Below, piece after piece: positions 35,296-45,080 of a stretch of 64,000 nt of DNA. This DNA is from Haloquadratum walsbyi J07HQW2 (lineage in GTDB: Archaea; Halobacteriota; Halobacteria; Halobacteriales; Haloferacaceae): the NCBI RefSeq assembly GCF_000415985.1, contig NZ_KE356561.1:2712387-2776386 (forward strand), in the 5' to 3' direction. How positions within the stretch are numbered: the first letter of the stretch is position 1; every line of letters begins with the position of its first letter. Made by a program: the position numbers and the translations under genes. The notes under the pieces were generated by a model that worked only from the letters and a program-made list of their open reading frames with translations, made no database searches and had not been told where the DNA came from.

Positions 35296-37088
35296 TGAGT
35301 TATCTCCGTTGTCTCTGTTTCTTCGGTTGCTTCTGCTCTGCTCGCGGTATCAATCGTCTGTTCAATCTTATTTGCAAGTTCGTCTGCCTTGAATCGCACG
35401 CCATCGTATTTATTGACACGATTGACGCGTGAGAGTGTATCGTGTTCAATCACATTAGCGAACTGTCCGGTTGCATTGCACTCTACTGCCATAACAATCT
35501 CAGCTGTCTCAATAGCTTCTGTGAGATCATACCGTGGGAACAGATATGGCACCGACAGGAAGTGAATATCAATATCCCGATCATCAAGGATATCTATTGC
35601 TTCAATCATTGCTCCCTCATTTGACCCCCATGATATCACAAGATTTGCAGCATCTTCATCACCGAACGATCGAGGTGCCAGATCCTCTTCGCGACGTGCT
35701 GTTTGAACTTTCCGCGTCCGTTTGTCCACCTGCTCAACCCGCATATTTGTGTCCTCAGTTCGACGACCGAGTTCATCATGTTCAAGCCCTGTTGACATGT
35801 GCGCGCCGCCGGTTGTTCCAGGGAACGCTCGTGGTGAAATTCCATCATCGGTGAGTGCATGTGGTTGGAACTGTGATTTTTCATTCTGCCACTGGTCAAC
35901 TGTAGATTCATCAACGACTTTCCCACGTTCGATCTCAACAGCATCCATATCGAAGGCTTCTGGTGGGAATGTCCGCTCTGTCACTGCCATTGCGAGGTCA
36001 GCCGCGAGATATACTGGCGTTTGATACTTTTCAGCAAGATTGAATGCTTCAACTGTTTTCCAGAAGCATTCAGCAATTGTGGTCGGTGCAAGGACAAATC
36101 GAGGGATCTCACCATGTCCCCCATACAATAGCATGTTCAGATCGCCTTGTTCTTGCTTAGTTGGCATCCCAGTTGATGGACCTGACCGCATCACATCGGC
36201 GATGACAAGCGGGGTTTCAGAGGTTCCGATAAGTCCAAATGTTTCTGTCATCAGATCAATTCCGGGACCTGATGTGGCTGTCATTGCTCGTGCACCAGCA
36301 CGTGCAGCACCTAATGCAATATTGATAGCTGAAAGTTCATCTTCTGCCTGAAGAACGTGTCCACCAAATTGTTCAATTCGACCTGTTAGATATTCCATCA
36401 CATGCGTTGCCGGCGTGATTGGATATCCAGCGTAAAATTTACACCCTGCAGCGATGGCTCCCATTCCGATGGCTTCATCGCCATTTAGTAGGATATAATC
36501 GGCATCTGTTGTTTCAAGATTATAATTAAACGCTTTATTATACTCTGTGCCGACGTAGTCGCGCCCGCTTCGTGCAGCTTCTTTATTATTCTCAACGAGT
36601 GACTGCCCTTTTGATCCAAAGCGTTTCTCAAGTGCGCTATCAAGATTTTCAATCGGGAAGTCTGCAACTTCACACGCAGCACCCAACGCAACAACATTAC
36701 GCATAATCGCACCGCCGGCTTCCTCAGCTAACCGTTTTAACGGGACGTCGAGACCAACCATTCCATCCGGAATCTCAACGTTTTCCATTGTTGTTCGCTC
36801 ACCATCATAGATAATGACGGACCCTTCATGGAGTTCATCCTGATTTTCATCGATTGTGCGTGGCGTCAATGCAATCAATACATCAAGTCTATCTACAACA
36901 CTCTGCACTGAATCGACAGCAGTCCGTACCTTGTAGGCTGTATAGCCCCCACGGATGCGGGAGGCGAAGTCCTTCGAGGTGAACACGTGTCGCCCCGCAC
37001 GCGAGAGTGCCTGAGCGAAGATCTTCCCCGTCGAGTCGATGCCATCACCGGCTTCGCCGCCAATGGCCCAGTTAAAGTCCGCGGGCAT
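35292..37088 (-). CDS. korA: 2-oxoacid:ferredoxin oxidoreductase, alpha subunit (gamma-alpha fusion)
   Basis: 598 residues. The first ~180 are the gamma domain (IGGEAGDGIDSTGKIFAQAL, FTSKDFASRIRGGY). The alpha domain follows with GYPITPATHVMEYL, QAEDELSAINIALGAARAGA and TATSGPGIDLMTE, and the C-terminal swivel domain includes VISWGSNEGAMIEA. The fusion is the usual haloarchaeal layout. First gene of a korA-korB operon; 2-oxoglutarate is the favoured substrate, pyruvate the alternative. A Thr/Glu-rich tail ends the protein. Confidence 0.88.
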   Translation of the reverse strand: MPADFNWAIGGEAGDGIDSTGKIFAQALSRAGRHVFTSKDFASRIRGGYTAYKVRTAVDSVQSVVDRLDVLIALTPRTIDENQDELHEGSVIIYDGERTTMENVEIPDGMVGLDVPLKRLAEEAGGAIMRNVVALGAACEVADFPIENLDSALEKRFGSKGQSLVENNKEAARSGRDYVGTEYNKAFNYNLETTDADYILLNGDEAIGMGAIAAGCKFYAGYPITPATHVMEYLTGRIEQFGGHVLQAEDELSAINIALGAARAGARAMTATSGPGIDLMTETFGLIGTSETPLVIADVMRSGPSTGMPTKQEQGDLNMLLYGGHGEIPRFVLAPTTIAECFWKTVEAFNLAEKYQTPVYLAADLAMAVTERTFPPEAFDMDAVEIERGKVVDESTVDQWQNEKSQFQPHALTDDGISPRAFPGTTGGAHMSTGLEHDELGRRTEDTNMRVEQVDKRTRKVQTARREEDLAPRSFGDEDAANLVISWGSNEGAMIEAIDILDDRDIDIHFLSVPYLFPRYDLTEAIETAEIVMAVECNATGQFANVIEHDTLSRVNRVNKYDGVRFKADELANKIEQTIDTASRAEATEETETTEITQ

Positions 37089-37345
37089 ATATATGTAATA
37101 TAGTTTAGACCGAGAGAAAAACCTTCTGAAAAACCCATGAATAATTCAATAAACATCGGTTATCAAATCACGTATCCCTAAAATTATTTCAAACAGTAGT
37201 TCAATATTATCTTACCAAAAGAAATTATTCTTGAGAAAATATTAGGATTATTAATTAATAGTATATCTTAAACGATATCTCACTGACTAGCAATGTCGCC
37301 AATCGAGAAAGTAAGACCCTTTCTCTTAGGGACCGATAAGCTATC

Positions 37346-38023
37346 ATGGAAGAAACAGTCATTGTTGAAGAGACTCAGTCTGTTGGTCCACAGACAGTTG
37401 CAATCACTATGCAGTCGCCATCGGCGCTCACTGCGGAACCGGGACAATTTCTTCGGGTTACAGCAACCATTGATGACGAAGAGTACTCACGATTTTACAC
37501 TATCTCATCACCTGATGTTGACGATACTATCGAAATTACTGTTGGTATCGACCCATCAGATTCAGGACCATTTAGTCAGTATCTCGGTGATATTGAATCT
37601 GGGTCGGAGCTATCCATTGCTGGACCATTTGGACAGCATTATTATGAAAATTCAAATCGTGCTGTTGTGCTTGCTGGTGGACCTGGAATTGGTCCCGCGG
37701 TTGGGATTGGTGATGCAGCGGATGCAGCTGGACAGGAGGTTGCGATTATTTATGTCTCTGAGACAGCCACCCCAGCACATCGAACGCGATTAAATGCACT
37801 TGCGGATTCAGGGAATGATATCACGATCTTTACTACCGCATCTGACAGCCAATCAGGTGTTGTCCCACCTGAATTCAACGACGCGGTTGCTGATATCATC
37901 ACTGGAAAACCAGCAGAACAACCGTTTGTTTATGGGTTTGAAGACTTCATCACGGCAGCAACTGATGCGCTTGAGACCGCTGATGTCAATCCTGACGAAG
38001 CAAAAATTGAAAACTTCGGATGA
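37346..38023 (+). CDS. FAD/NAD(P)-binding reductase (ferredoxin reductase-like)
   Basis: 225 residues. PGQFLRVTATIDDEEYSRFY with YTISSP is the FAD-binding RxYxxxS region, LSIAGPFGQHYY closes that barrel, and VVLAGGPGIGPAVGIGDA is the NAD(P)H loop. VYGFEDFITAATDAL is the C-terminal motif. The protein is short and lacks an iron-sulfur domain, so it is a flavin reductase-type partner. It is divergent from korA across 257 bases, which makes an electron-transfer link with the ferredoxin oxidoreductase plausible. Confidence 0.8.
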   Translation: MEETVIVEETQSVGPQTVAITMQSPSALTAEPGQFLRVTATIDDEEYSRFYTISSPDVDDTIEITVGIDPSDSGPFSQYLGDIESGSELSIAGPFGQHYYENSNRAVVLAGGPGIGPAVGIGDAADAAGQEVAIIYVSETATPAHRTRLNALADSGNDITIFTTASDSQSGVVPPEFNDAVADIITGKPAEQPFVYGFEDFITAATDALETADVNPDEAKIENFG

Positions 38024-38207
38024 TATAACGTCTGCAGGTGAAGCTCGCGTTGGTTACACGATCAAATAACCATTAGTTATACAATATAATAATAGACAGT
38101 TTTGTAGTATTATCTATACTTTGACGAGCATGATTACTAGATGAAGCATTGATCTACATATTGTAATGTATTAATACAGATTAAATAATCAGAATAATTC
38201 CTTCAGA

Positions 38208-38213
38208 TTTATA
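38208..38213 (+). promoter_or_regulatory. Putative TATA box of the acetyl-CoA synthetase gene
   Basis: TTTATA lies 29 bases before the ATG at 38243, the position expected for a leaderless or near-leaderless haloarchaeal transcript. Confidence 0.5.
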
Positions 38214-38242
38214 CCTGATGGATAAAATTGTTAGAATAGATT

Positions 38243-40222
38243 ATGACAGACGATGAAATTGAACTCGAGGCACGCCTTGCTGAACAAGAAAGTTTTGAGC
38301 CGCCGGCGTCGTTTGTCGAGCAGGCAAACATCACAGATGAGGCTATCTATGATGAATTCGCTGAGAACTGGCCTGACTGTTGGACCCGTGCAGCTGATCT
38401 TCTGTCATGGGATACAGAATATTCAACCGTTCTTGATGACTCAAATGAGCCCTTCTACGAGTGGTTTGCTGATGGTGAATTAAACGCTGCGTACAATTGT
38501 GTGGACCGTCACGTCGAAGACGGAAATAAAAATACAGTTGCTATCAAGTGGGAAGGTGAAAAAGGCAATACTCGCACATACACCTATCAAGATCTGTATC
38601 GTGAGGTGAATGAATTCGCCGCTACATTGCAGGAACTTGGAGTGAAAGAAGACGATGTCGTCACGATGTATATGCCCATGATTCCTGAACTTCCTATTGC
38701 CATGCTTGCGTGTGCACGTATCGGTGCTCCGCACTCAGTTGTGTTTGCAGGATTTTCTGCAGATGCCCTCGCAACACGTATGAATTCTGCTGACTCTGAA
38801 TATCTTATTACTGCTGATGGGTATTATCGACGCGGTGATGCGCTGGATCATTTCCAGAAAGCGCAAGAAGGACTTCAGGGTGTGGAACACGATGTCGCTG
38901 CAAGCGTCGTTGTCGATCGGCTTGGCAATGATGGATTTGGTCATGAACTGAGTGAAACACAGCACGACTGGGACTCACTCATGGATGCACATCGTGGCGA
39001 CCGGGTCGCACCTGTCGAGCGTAGCGCTGAAGATATGCTGTTTTTGATGTACACTTCTGGCACGACTGGCGAGCCAAAAGGTGTCAAACACACAACCGGC
39101 GGTTATCTTGCGTATACGGCTTGGACATCGAAATCGGTGCTAGATATTGAACCCGGTGACACCTACTGGTGTTCGGCTGACCTTGGTTGGATTACTGGTC
39201 ACTCATATATTGTCTATGGTCCACTTGCATTAGGTACAACAACGGTCATGTATGAGGGAACCCCGGATTACCCCGAGCGAGACCGATTCTGGGACCTTAT
39301 CGAAAAATATGCTGTTGATGTATTTTATACAGCCCCAACGGCAATTCGGGCATTCATGAAGTGGGGTACAGAGTATCCAGACTCACATGATCTATCGAGT
39401 CTTCGGTTGCTTGCAACTGTTGGTGAACCAATTAATCCACGTGCATGGAAGTGGTATTACACTCATATCGGCGATGAATCCTGCCCGATTGTCGATACGT
39501 GGTGGCAGACAGAAACAGGCGGTATGATGGTTACGACTTTACCAGGTATCGGGGAGATGAAACCAGGATCTGCCGGTCCGCCCTTCCCAGGAATTGATGC
39601 AACAATCGTTGATACCGCTGGCGAGGATGTTAGTGCAGGTCGTGCAGGATATCTGACAATAAATAAACCGTGGCCAGGTATGCTCCGAACACTGTATCAG
39701 AACGATGAACGATTCATTGATGAGTACTGGGCGGAATACTCTGACCCAGACACAGATGAATGGGTATACTTCCCGGAAGATGGTGCAAAAATCGATGATG
39801 ACGGCTATATAACGGTACTGGGACGAGTTGATGACGTACTCAATGTATCAGGACATCGACTTGGGACGATGGAGATTGAATCATCAATCGTAGGTGTCAA
39901 TGGCGTTGCAGAAGCAGCAGTCGTTGGCGGGAATCATGAAATAAAAGGCGAAGCTGTCTATGCATACGTTATCACCGAAGATGGATATGCCGAGGATGAG
40001 GCACTGAAAGATTCAATTGTTGAGGGTGTTGAAGATGGAATCGGTCCGATTGCCCGACCAGAACAGGTTATATTCACCGAAGAATTACCGAAGACACGAT
40101 CAGGCAAAATTATGCGACGCCTACTTGAAGAGATTGCAAACGGTGAGGAGTTAGGCGACACAACAACGCTTCGTAATCCAGAAATTGTCGACGAAATTGA
40201 GGCAAAAGTCAGCGGCGATTAA
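38243..40222 (+). CDS. acs: Acetate--CoA ligase (acetyl-CoA synthetase, AMP-forming)
   Basis: 659 residues, full length. FLMYTSGTTGEPKGVKHT is the AMP-binding P-loop; VDTWWQTETGGMM and the later GRVDDVLNVSGHRLGT are signature motifs. The C-terminal PKTRSGKIMRRLL holds the lysine that is acetylated in regulated homologues. It activates acetate via acetyl-adenylate. The W in DTWWQTETG fits a small acyl pocket, favouring acetate over longer acids. Single gene. Confidence 0.93.
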   Translation: MTDDEIELEARLAEQESFEPPASFVEQANITDEAIYDEFAENWPDCWTRAADLLSWDTEYSTVLDDSNEPFYEWFADGELNAAYNCVDRHVEDGNKNTVAIKWEGEKGNTRTYTYQDLYREVNEFAATLQELGVKEDDVVTMYMPMIPELPIAMLACARIGAPHSVVFAGFSADALATRMNSADSEYLITADGYYRRGDALDHFQKAQEGLQGVEHDVAASVVVDRLGNDGFGHELSETQHDWDSLMDAHRGDRVAPVERSAEDMLFLMYTSGTTGEPKGVKHTTGGYLAYTAWTSKSVLDIEPGDTYWCSADLGWITGHSYIVYGPLALGTTTVMYEGTPDYPERDRFWDLIEKYAVDVFYTAPTAIRAFMKWGTEYPDSHDLSSLRLLATVGEPINPRAWKWYYTHIGDESCPIVDTWWQTETGGMMVTTLPGIGEMKPGSAGPPFPGIDATIVDTAGEDVSAGRAGYLTINKPWPGMLRTLYQNDERFIDEYWAEYSDPDTDEWVYFPEDGAKIDDDGYITVLGRVDDVLNVSGHRLGTMEIESSIVGVNGVAEAAVVGGNHEIKGEAVYAYVITEDGYAEDEALKDSIVEGVEDGIGPIARPEQVIFTEELPKTRSGKIMRRLLEEIANGEELGDTTTLRNPEIVDEIEAKVSGD

Positions 40223-40380
40223 GCACTACGTTACTCATCTAACACAACATTAGCTGGTTTTATTAATAATACATCCGCTCGCGAATGGATACCATTTACC
40301 TGTTTTCTCCTGACACGCACTAATACAACGCAGAGCCCTTATTCACTGTCGTCACTGTATTATTTCCCAATCATTGATAA

Positions 40381-42789
40381 TTAATCGCTGATACTTGGTT
40401 CATCTGTTGACGATGTGTCAGTATCTGTATGCTGCCCCATATTTGTATCAATTTGATGAGTTGAGCTTGGCGGCGATCCAAGGATTGGTGCCACGGTCAA
40501 CACCGCAGGAAGGATTGTAAACGCTGTCAGAAGGGCGAATGAAATCGCAAGGACTGTTGTTCGTCCAAAGTTTGCAAGGACCGGAAACCGTGAAAGCATC
40601 AACACACCGAATCCAAATATCGTTGTAAAGCTCGACCCAATAATTGGACGTGATAACTTTGCAACAGCAGTTGCGGCGGCGCCACGTTGGGTTTGACCCT
40701 GCGTTTCAACTTCATACTCAAACCGCTCGAAGAGATGAATTCCATAATCAACACCGATACCCAGTGTTAACGATGACATTGTTATTGTTAATGGATTCCA
40801 CGGAATCCCGAAAACGTACATTGCACCGGTGACGAGCACAGCAGCGCTTGCAGCAACGCTCAACACAAGCACAAGAGCGATTCGAATTGAAAGAAATGCA
40901 AGTGTCAAGAATGATAGTCCAAGTCCAAATGAGAGGAGCGTCATCGGTGTTAATCCAGCGGTTACATTTTCGATGACGTTTCGGTTTAATACCGGTTTGC
41001 CTGTAATCCTAACATCTTCAGCGGTTGTTAATGATAATGCTGCATTACTCTCAAAAGTACTGATAAGTGATCGGACAGTTTCACCCTCAATATCATCAAT
41101 ATAAAATGAGAGTACAATTGTTGACGGCGTTTCATCTGGATCCCGAACGGTGGCTATCCCATCAGTAGTATGCAAATCTTCAATTGTTTGTGTTAATTTT
41201 GCTTGTGTCGACGGGATCGTTCCGTCTGTTGCCATTTGCACGCTTGTCACAGGCGATTGGACCGAATTTACCTGATCATCCGCAATCATCAGTCGTTGAT
41301 ACGTGGCAACATCACGGAACGTTTCTGGGGTGTATGCTCGGTCTGTCTCTATCATGACATACACCACCTTTGGACTTTCAACGGTATCGGAGAGTTCTTC
41401 CATATCATTTTTTTCAGCAAGGTCTTGCGGCCAGAAGTCCATCATCTCCTGTTTTGGTTCGACTTGTGGATATGCGTAAACACCACCAGAGACGAGTAAT
41501 ACCGCAATTCCAAGCGTAATGAGTGGATGCCCACCGGTAATGGTTGATGTAAATTGATGCAGGGCTGTTTGAAGCCAGTCATTATTTGAGTTACTGGTCG
41601 TGGATGTCTCGGTCAGTTCATGTTCATTACGATCAAATCGGACAAGTAATGCTGGAAGCATTGTAACCGCGAGAATCATTGCTGCAAATACAGCCACAGC
41701 ACTTGTTACACCAAATTGCCGAACTGGTGGGACTGCTGAGACGAGAAGCGACCCCAGCCCAACTACGGTTGTCCCCATTGCAATCAGTAATGCTCGACCA
41801 GTCGTCCGTGTCGCAGTCCCAACCGCGTCAAGTGGGCTATTATTTGCTCGTCGTTCCTCAACATATCGCGAATGAATCTGGAGACTGTAATCAATCCCCA
41901 ATCCAAGTGCAATCGGCATCACACCGAGCATGATCGCGTTAAACTGATATCCTAATATGCCCATTGCCCCCATCATATACAGTAGCGCAGTCACCGCCGT
42001 CCCAAGCGGAAGAATGACATGCCATCCTTTTTCAATTGTCTCACGCATCACGAGATATACAACAATGAATATAAGCGTGAATGCACCTGCAAAGAGCGCA
42101 ATCATCTCTGGGAGCATCAATCCAAACGCAGCATTCTCAAAGACAGGTTGCCCTGTAATCGTTGTTGACATACCTGGTGGGGTCGCTGCAAATGTTGTCT
42201 CCGATTTGACTGATGAGTATACGACGTCAGCACCACGTTCCGGTAAAAACGCTCCACGGTCGTATCGGTCGACGTCACCGTAACTCGCAAGAATAACTGT
42301 TGTTCCTGACTCCGGGATAACTCGACTGACTACGTCATCGGCTGTTGGTCCGCGCTGTTCAACTCGCTCAATAGCAGCACGAACACCCGCTTCTGTTTCA
42401 GGTATTTCACCCTCAGCGCCTTGTTTGACAATATCTGCGAGCGAAGTAACGCTCTGAATCGAGTCTACATTTGATTCATATCGCCGATCAAGTCTATCGA
42501 TTGCCCTGATTGTCTCAGGATCATATAGCTGATCTGAGTTGACAATCACGAAGATATTGTTTCCTGTATTGTACCTATCTTTCAGTGACTCCCAGTTATC
42601 TGCCGTCTGAGAGTCATCATTAATATACAGGGTCATCCCCATGCTCATCTGCACGGCACTGAGTCCAACGCCAAGTGATAGTATTGCAGTAACAGCAACA
42701 ATAGCAAACACTTGTCGCTGATTTCTGGCGGCATACCGTCCTGTCGTTTCGAGTCCATCGCGGACCCGTTCACCAAAGCCTATTTTCAT
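40381..42789 (-). CDS. RND-superfamily (MMPL/HpnN-like) exporter
   Basis: 802 residues in two repeats, each with one N-terminal membrane helix, a large extracytoplasmic domain (about 45-215 and 420-590) and five further helices. Family motifs GLGIDYSLQIHSRY (first half) and GIGVDYGIHLFERF (second half) carry the proton-relay Asp residues. Archaeal members are thought to export lipids or hydrophobic compounds. It starts 5 bases after the COG1361 gene, so the two are one operon, a frequent archaeal pairing. Substrate unknown. Confidence 0.88.
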   Translation of the reverse strand: MKIGFGERVRDGLETTGRYAARNQRQVFAIVAVTAILSLGVGLSAVQMSMGMTLYINDDSQTADNWESLKDRYNTGNNIFVIVNSDQLYDPETIRAIDRLDRRYESNVDSIQSVTSLADIVKQGAEGEIPETEAGVRAAIERVEQRGPTADDVVSRVIPESGTTVILASYGDVDRYDRGAFLPERGADVVYSSVKSETTFAATPPGMSTTITGQPVFENAAFGLMLPEMIALFAGAFTLIFIVVYLVMRETIEKGWHVILPLGTAVTALLYMMGAMGILGYQFNAIMLGVMPIALGLGIDYSLQIHSRYVEERRANNSPLDAVGTATRTTGRALLIAMGTTVVGLGSLLVSAVPPVRQFGVTSAVAVFAAMILAVTMLPALLVRFDRNEHELTETSTTSNSNNDWLQTALHQFTSTITGGHPLITLGIAVLLVSGGVYAYPQVEPKQEMMDFWPQDLAEKNDMEELSDTVESPKVVYVMIETDRAYTPETFRDVATYQRLMIADDQVNSVQSPVTSVQMATDGTIPSTQAKLTQTIEDLHTTDGIATVRDPDETPSTIVLSFYIDDIEGETVRSLISTFESNAALSLTTAEDVRITGKPVLNRNVIENVTAGLTPMTLLSFGLGLSFLTLAFLSIRIALVLVLSVAASAAVLVTGAMYVFGIPWNPLTITMSSLTLGIGVDYGIHLFERFEYEVETQGQTQRGAAATAVAKLSRPIIGSSFTTIFGFGVLMLSRFPVLANFGRTTVLAISFALLTAFTILPAVLTVAPILGSPPSSTHQIDTNMGQHTDTDTSSTDEPSISD

Positions 42790-42794
42790 CGGGA

Positions 42795-44450
42795 TTATCG
42801 GAACCGTGATAATGGTTTAGTTTGGTACACTATGCCAGCAACAAGCGCAATCGGGATAACGACGCCTGCAATGATTGCGCCCGGAACTGGAAGCCCTCCA
42901 TCACCCGCAGCAATCGTGATTGGTGCAGACTGGATATCACTTACAACCGTATCGCCGAACGTATTATCATATTTAATACTAGCATCAAGCGAGTACGTCT
43001 TGACTGCGGCAGACCCATCAGCACTGATCGTGTACATGACGGTTGTTGTTTCACCAGATTCGAGTGTTCCGACATATGCCGTGTCATCATCGGTCTCAAA
43101 TGGTGAATTAGCATTAAGACGAATAACAGCATCCTGGAACTGTCCGTCACCAGTATTTTTAATTGTGAATTGTACCGTTTCTGTTTGTCCTGCTGTCACT
43201 GCTGCGGTGTTCATGACTGTGAAAGATTTCTCGGGACTAACAGGCACATCAACTGAAAGTGGATCACTCCGCACATCGTTTCCATACGAGTCATCATGGA
43301 CGACCGTAAGCGTCAATGGATAGTCCTGTGGAATCGCACGATCTGAGACCTCAAGTTTGAATTCTGCAGTTGCTGACTCACCGGGGGCAAGTGTCCCAAG
43401 ACTCGCACTGGTCGACACAAGAGTGAACGGTTCGATTGGACTTAACTCGGCTCGTGCGTTTGGCGCTGTTCGTTCACCGGTATTTGTTACTGTCACAGCT
43501 ACAGAGCCGATTGAATCGACATACATCGCCGTTGCCTCAGTTGAAAGTTCATATTGTGGTCCATTTGAGATCGCCACACTGCCGGTTCGGATAAGCGACT
43601 GTTCGGGATTCCCATTTTCATTCTCGTATGCTAACTGGAATCCTACGCTGTATGTCCCAGCAGCATCAATATTTTCTACACCAATTTGGAATTCTGCTGT
43701 CGTGGTTTCATCGGGCTCCAATTGACCAACAGATATGGCGTTACTTTTTGCACTAAAATACTCTGATTGCACAATGGAGAGTTTAGCATTTTGAGCCACC
43801 TCACTCCCTGTGTTCTGTACGCTGACGGTCATTGTCCCATCAGCATCTTTGTATAAATCTGCCCCAGTTACATCACGCACATCAAGACGAACGGACTTCT
43901 CAATACGGACAGTGATGTGTTTTCTAACTGTCTGTGTATTCCGATTGATAAAATAATCATTTTTATCAACATTAATACTATTTATATAACCATAACTGAT
44001 ATCGACTGGTATTTGATACACCCCAGGTTGTGCATCCTGATCTACTTCAACTGTTAACCCCATTTCTCGAGTGTCACCGGCAGCAATCGTTCCGAGACTT
44101 TGCTGTGCTGTTCGAATGTCAAGCGGTGCATCACCGGCATCAACACTTGCTGTGATCGCTGTTGCAGACCCGACTTGAATCCGGTGTGTTTGAACAACCT
44201 GTGCAATATCGCCAATCTGGCGGTCCATGCTAGTGATGCCAGTATGTCGGTTTTGTATCGTTAAATCGAAGGTCTTCATTTCACCTGCAGCAACGACATT
44301 CTGCTGCTGAATTGTTGGTGTGAGCTCTGGTTCGGAGAAATCATTGTACTGCTCGGCGGCGACACCGCCTGAACCAGCAACAAATGCTGACACAATAATA
44401 ACCAGCATGAGAAAACCCGTCCGCCATATATTCGATGATGAATCTTGCAT
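42795..44450 (-). CDS. COG1361 S-layer-domain-like exported protein
   Basis: About 551 residues from ATG 44450. A hydrophobic Sec-type leader (TGFLMLVIIVSAFVAGSGGV) is followed by repeated NEW3/CARDB-like beta-sandwich domains with the phrases LGTIAAGDT, GQLEPDETTTAEF, LGTLAPGESATAEF and GTLESGETTTVMY about every 100 residues. A C-terminal helix (VPGAIIAGVVIPIALVAGIV) and short basic tail anchor it. It is the extracellular partner of the RND exporter 5 bases downstream. Confidence 0.85.
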   Translation of the reverse strand: MQDSSSNIWRTGFLMLVIIVSAFVAGSGGVAAEQYNDFSEPELTPTIQQQNVVAAGEMKTFDLTIQNRHTGITSMDRQIGDIAQVVQTHRIQVGSATAITASVDAGDAPLDIRTAQQSLGTIAAGDTREMGLTVEVDQDAQPGVYQIPVDISYGYINSINVDKNDYFINRNTQTVRKHITVRIEKSVRLDVRDVTGADLYKDADGTMTVSVQNTGSEVAQNAKLSIVQSEYFSAKSNAISVGQLEPDETTTAEFQIGVENIDAAGTYSVGFQLAYENENGNPEQSLIRTGSVAISNGPQYELSTEATAMYVDSIGSVAVTVTNTGERTAPNARAELSPIEPFTLVSTSASLGTLAPGESATAEFKLEVSDRAIPQDYPLTLTVVHDDSYGNDVRSDPLSVDVPVSPEKSFTVMNTAAVTAGQTETVQFTIKNTGDGQFQDAVIRLNANSPFETDDDTAYVGTLESGETTTVMYTISADGSAAVKTYSLDASIKYDNTFGDTVVSDIQSAPITIAAGDGGLPVPGAIIAGVVIPIALVAGIVYQTKPLSRFR

Positions 44451-44568
44451 AATATACACATTATTATCGACTTTACAATTAATAGCTATCGCTGTTGTTC
44501 ACAGTTGATGCACAAACATAAAAGAAGGATCGACGTGGTTGTTCTGCCGTCTTATATGGCGTTACTCT

Positions 44569-44832
44569 TTAGATTGCGAGTGTGTACAATCGCTTTCGGG
44601 CGTCGGTGAATGAGATCCGTGCTTCAACGACATCTGCATCCTCAAGCCGCGATAATGCATAGCGAACCGTCCGCGGTGGCAGTAGTGTCTCTTCGGCTAG
44701 CTGACTTTGTGTCAGCCGCTCGTTATAATCAAGCACCTTTGCAACCAACTTTGCACTCGGGGGCATCTCACGAACGGGATCCCAGCGATCACCTGATGTC
44801 TCCTCACCCGCGAGCGCCTCTGTTGTACTCAT
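44569..44832 (-). CDS. Small winged-helix regulator
   Basis: 87 residues. AKVLDYNERLTQSQLAEET and LPPRTVRYALSRLEDADVVE form a helix-turn-helix and recognition helix of MarR/TrmB-like archaeal regulators; the wing ARISFTDARKRLYTL closes the domain. It lies upstream of the COG1361-RND operon on the same strand, 119 bases away, and could control it; that is inference. The spacer 44833-45080 to its right shows no gene. Confidence 0.75.
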   Translation of the reverse strand: MSTTEALAGEETSGDRWDPVREMPPSAKLVAKVLDYNERLTQSQLAEETLLPPRTVRYALSRLEDADVVEARISFTDARKRLYTLAI

Positions 44833-45080
44833 CGTATATTCGATTAAAGATGTAGCGTAATAATATTTACTGTATCAATATATTACTAGCAAAAATTATT
44901 TCAGAGACAATATTATTCGTCAATCCTAGTCGAGCGACGCATATCACGCCATTCAACGAGTGAGTCATCGACTCCCTAATTGTCCACGCTCAATATGTCA
45001 AACTAATCGATCTCACCATGGCATTTCTTTAATAATGCAACGACAAGCTGAGTCAAATATCAGCTTCAACATATTTGAGG

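Noticed and set aside
37293..37793. 166-codon forward frame overlapping the flavin reductase gene
   Set aside because: Basic, Leu/Ser/His-rich shadow frame; the 37346 frame has the FAD and NAD(P)H motifs.
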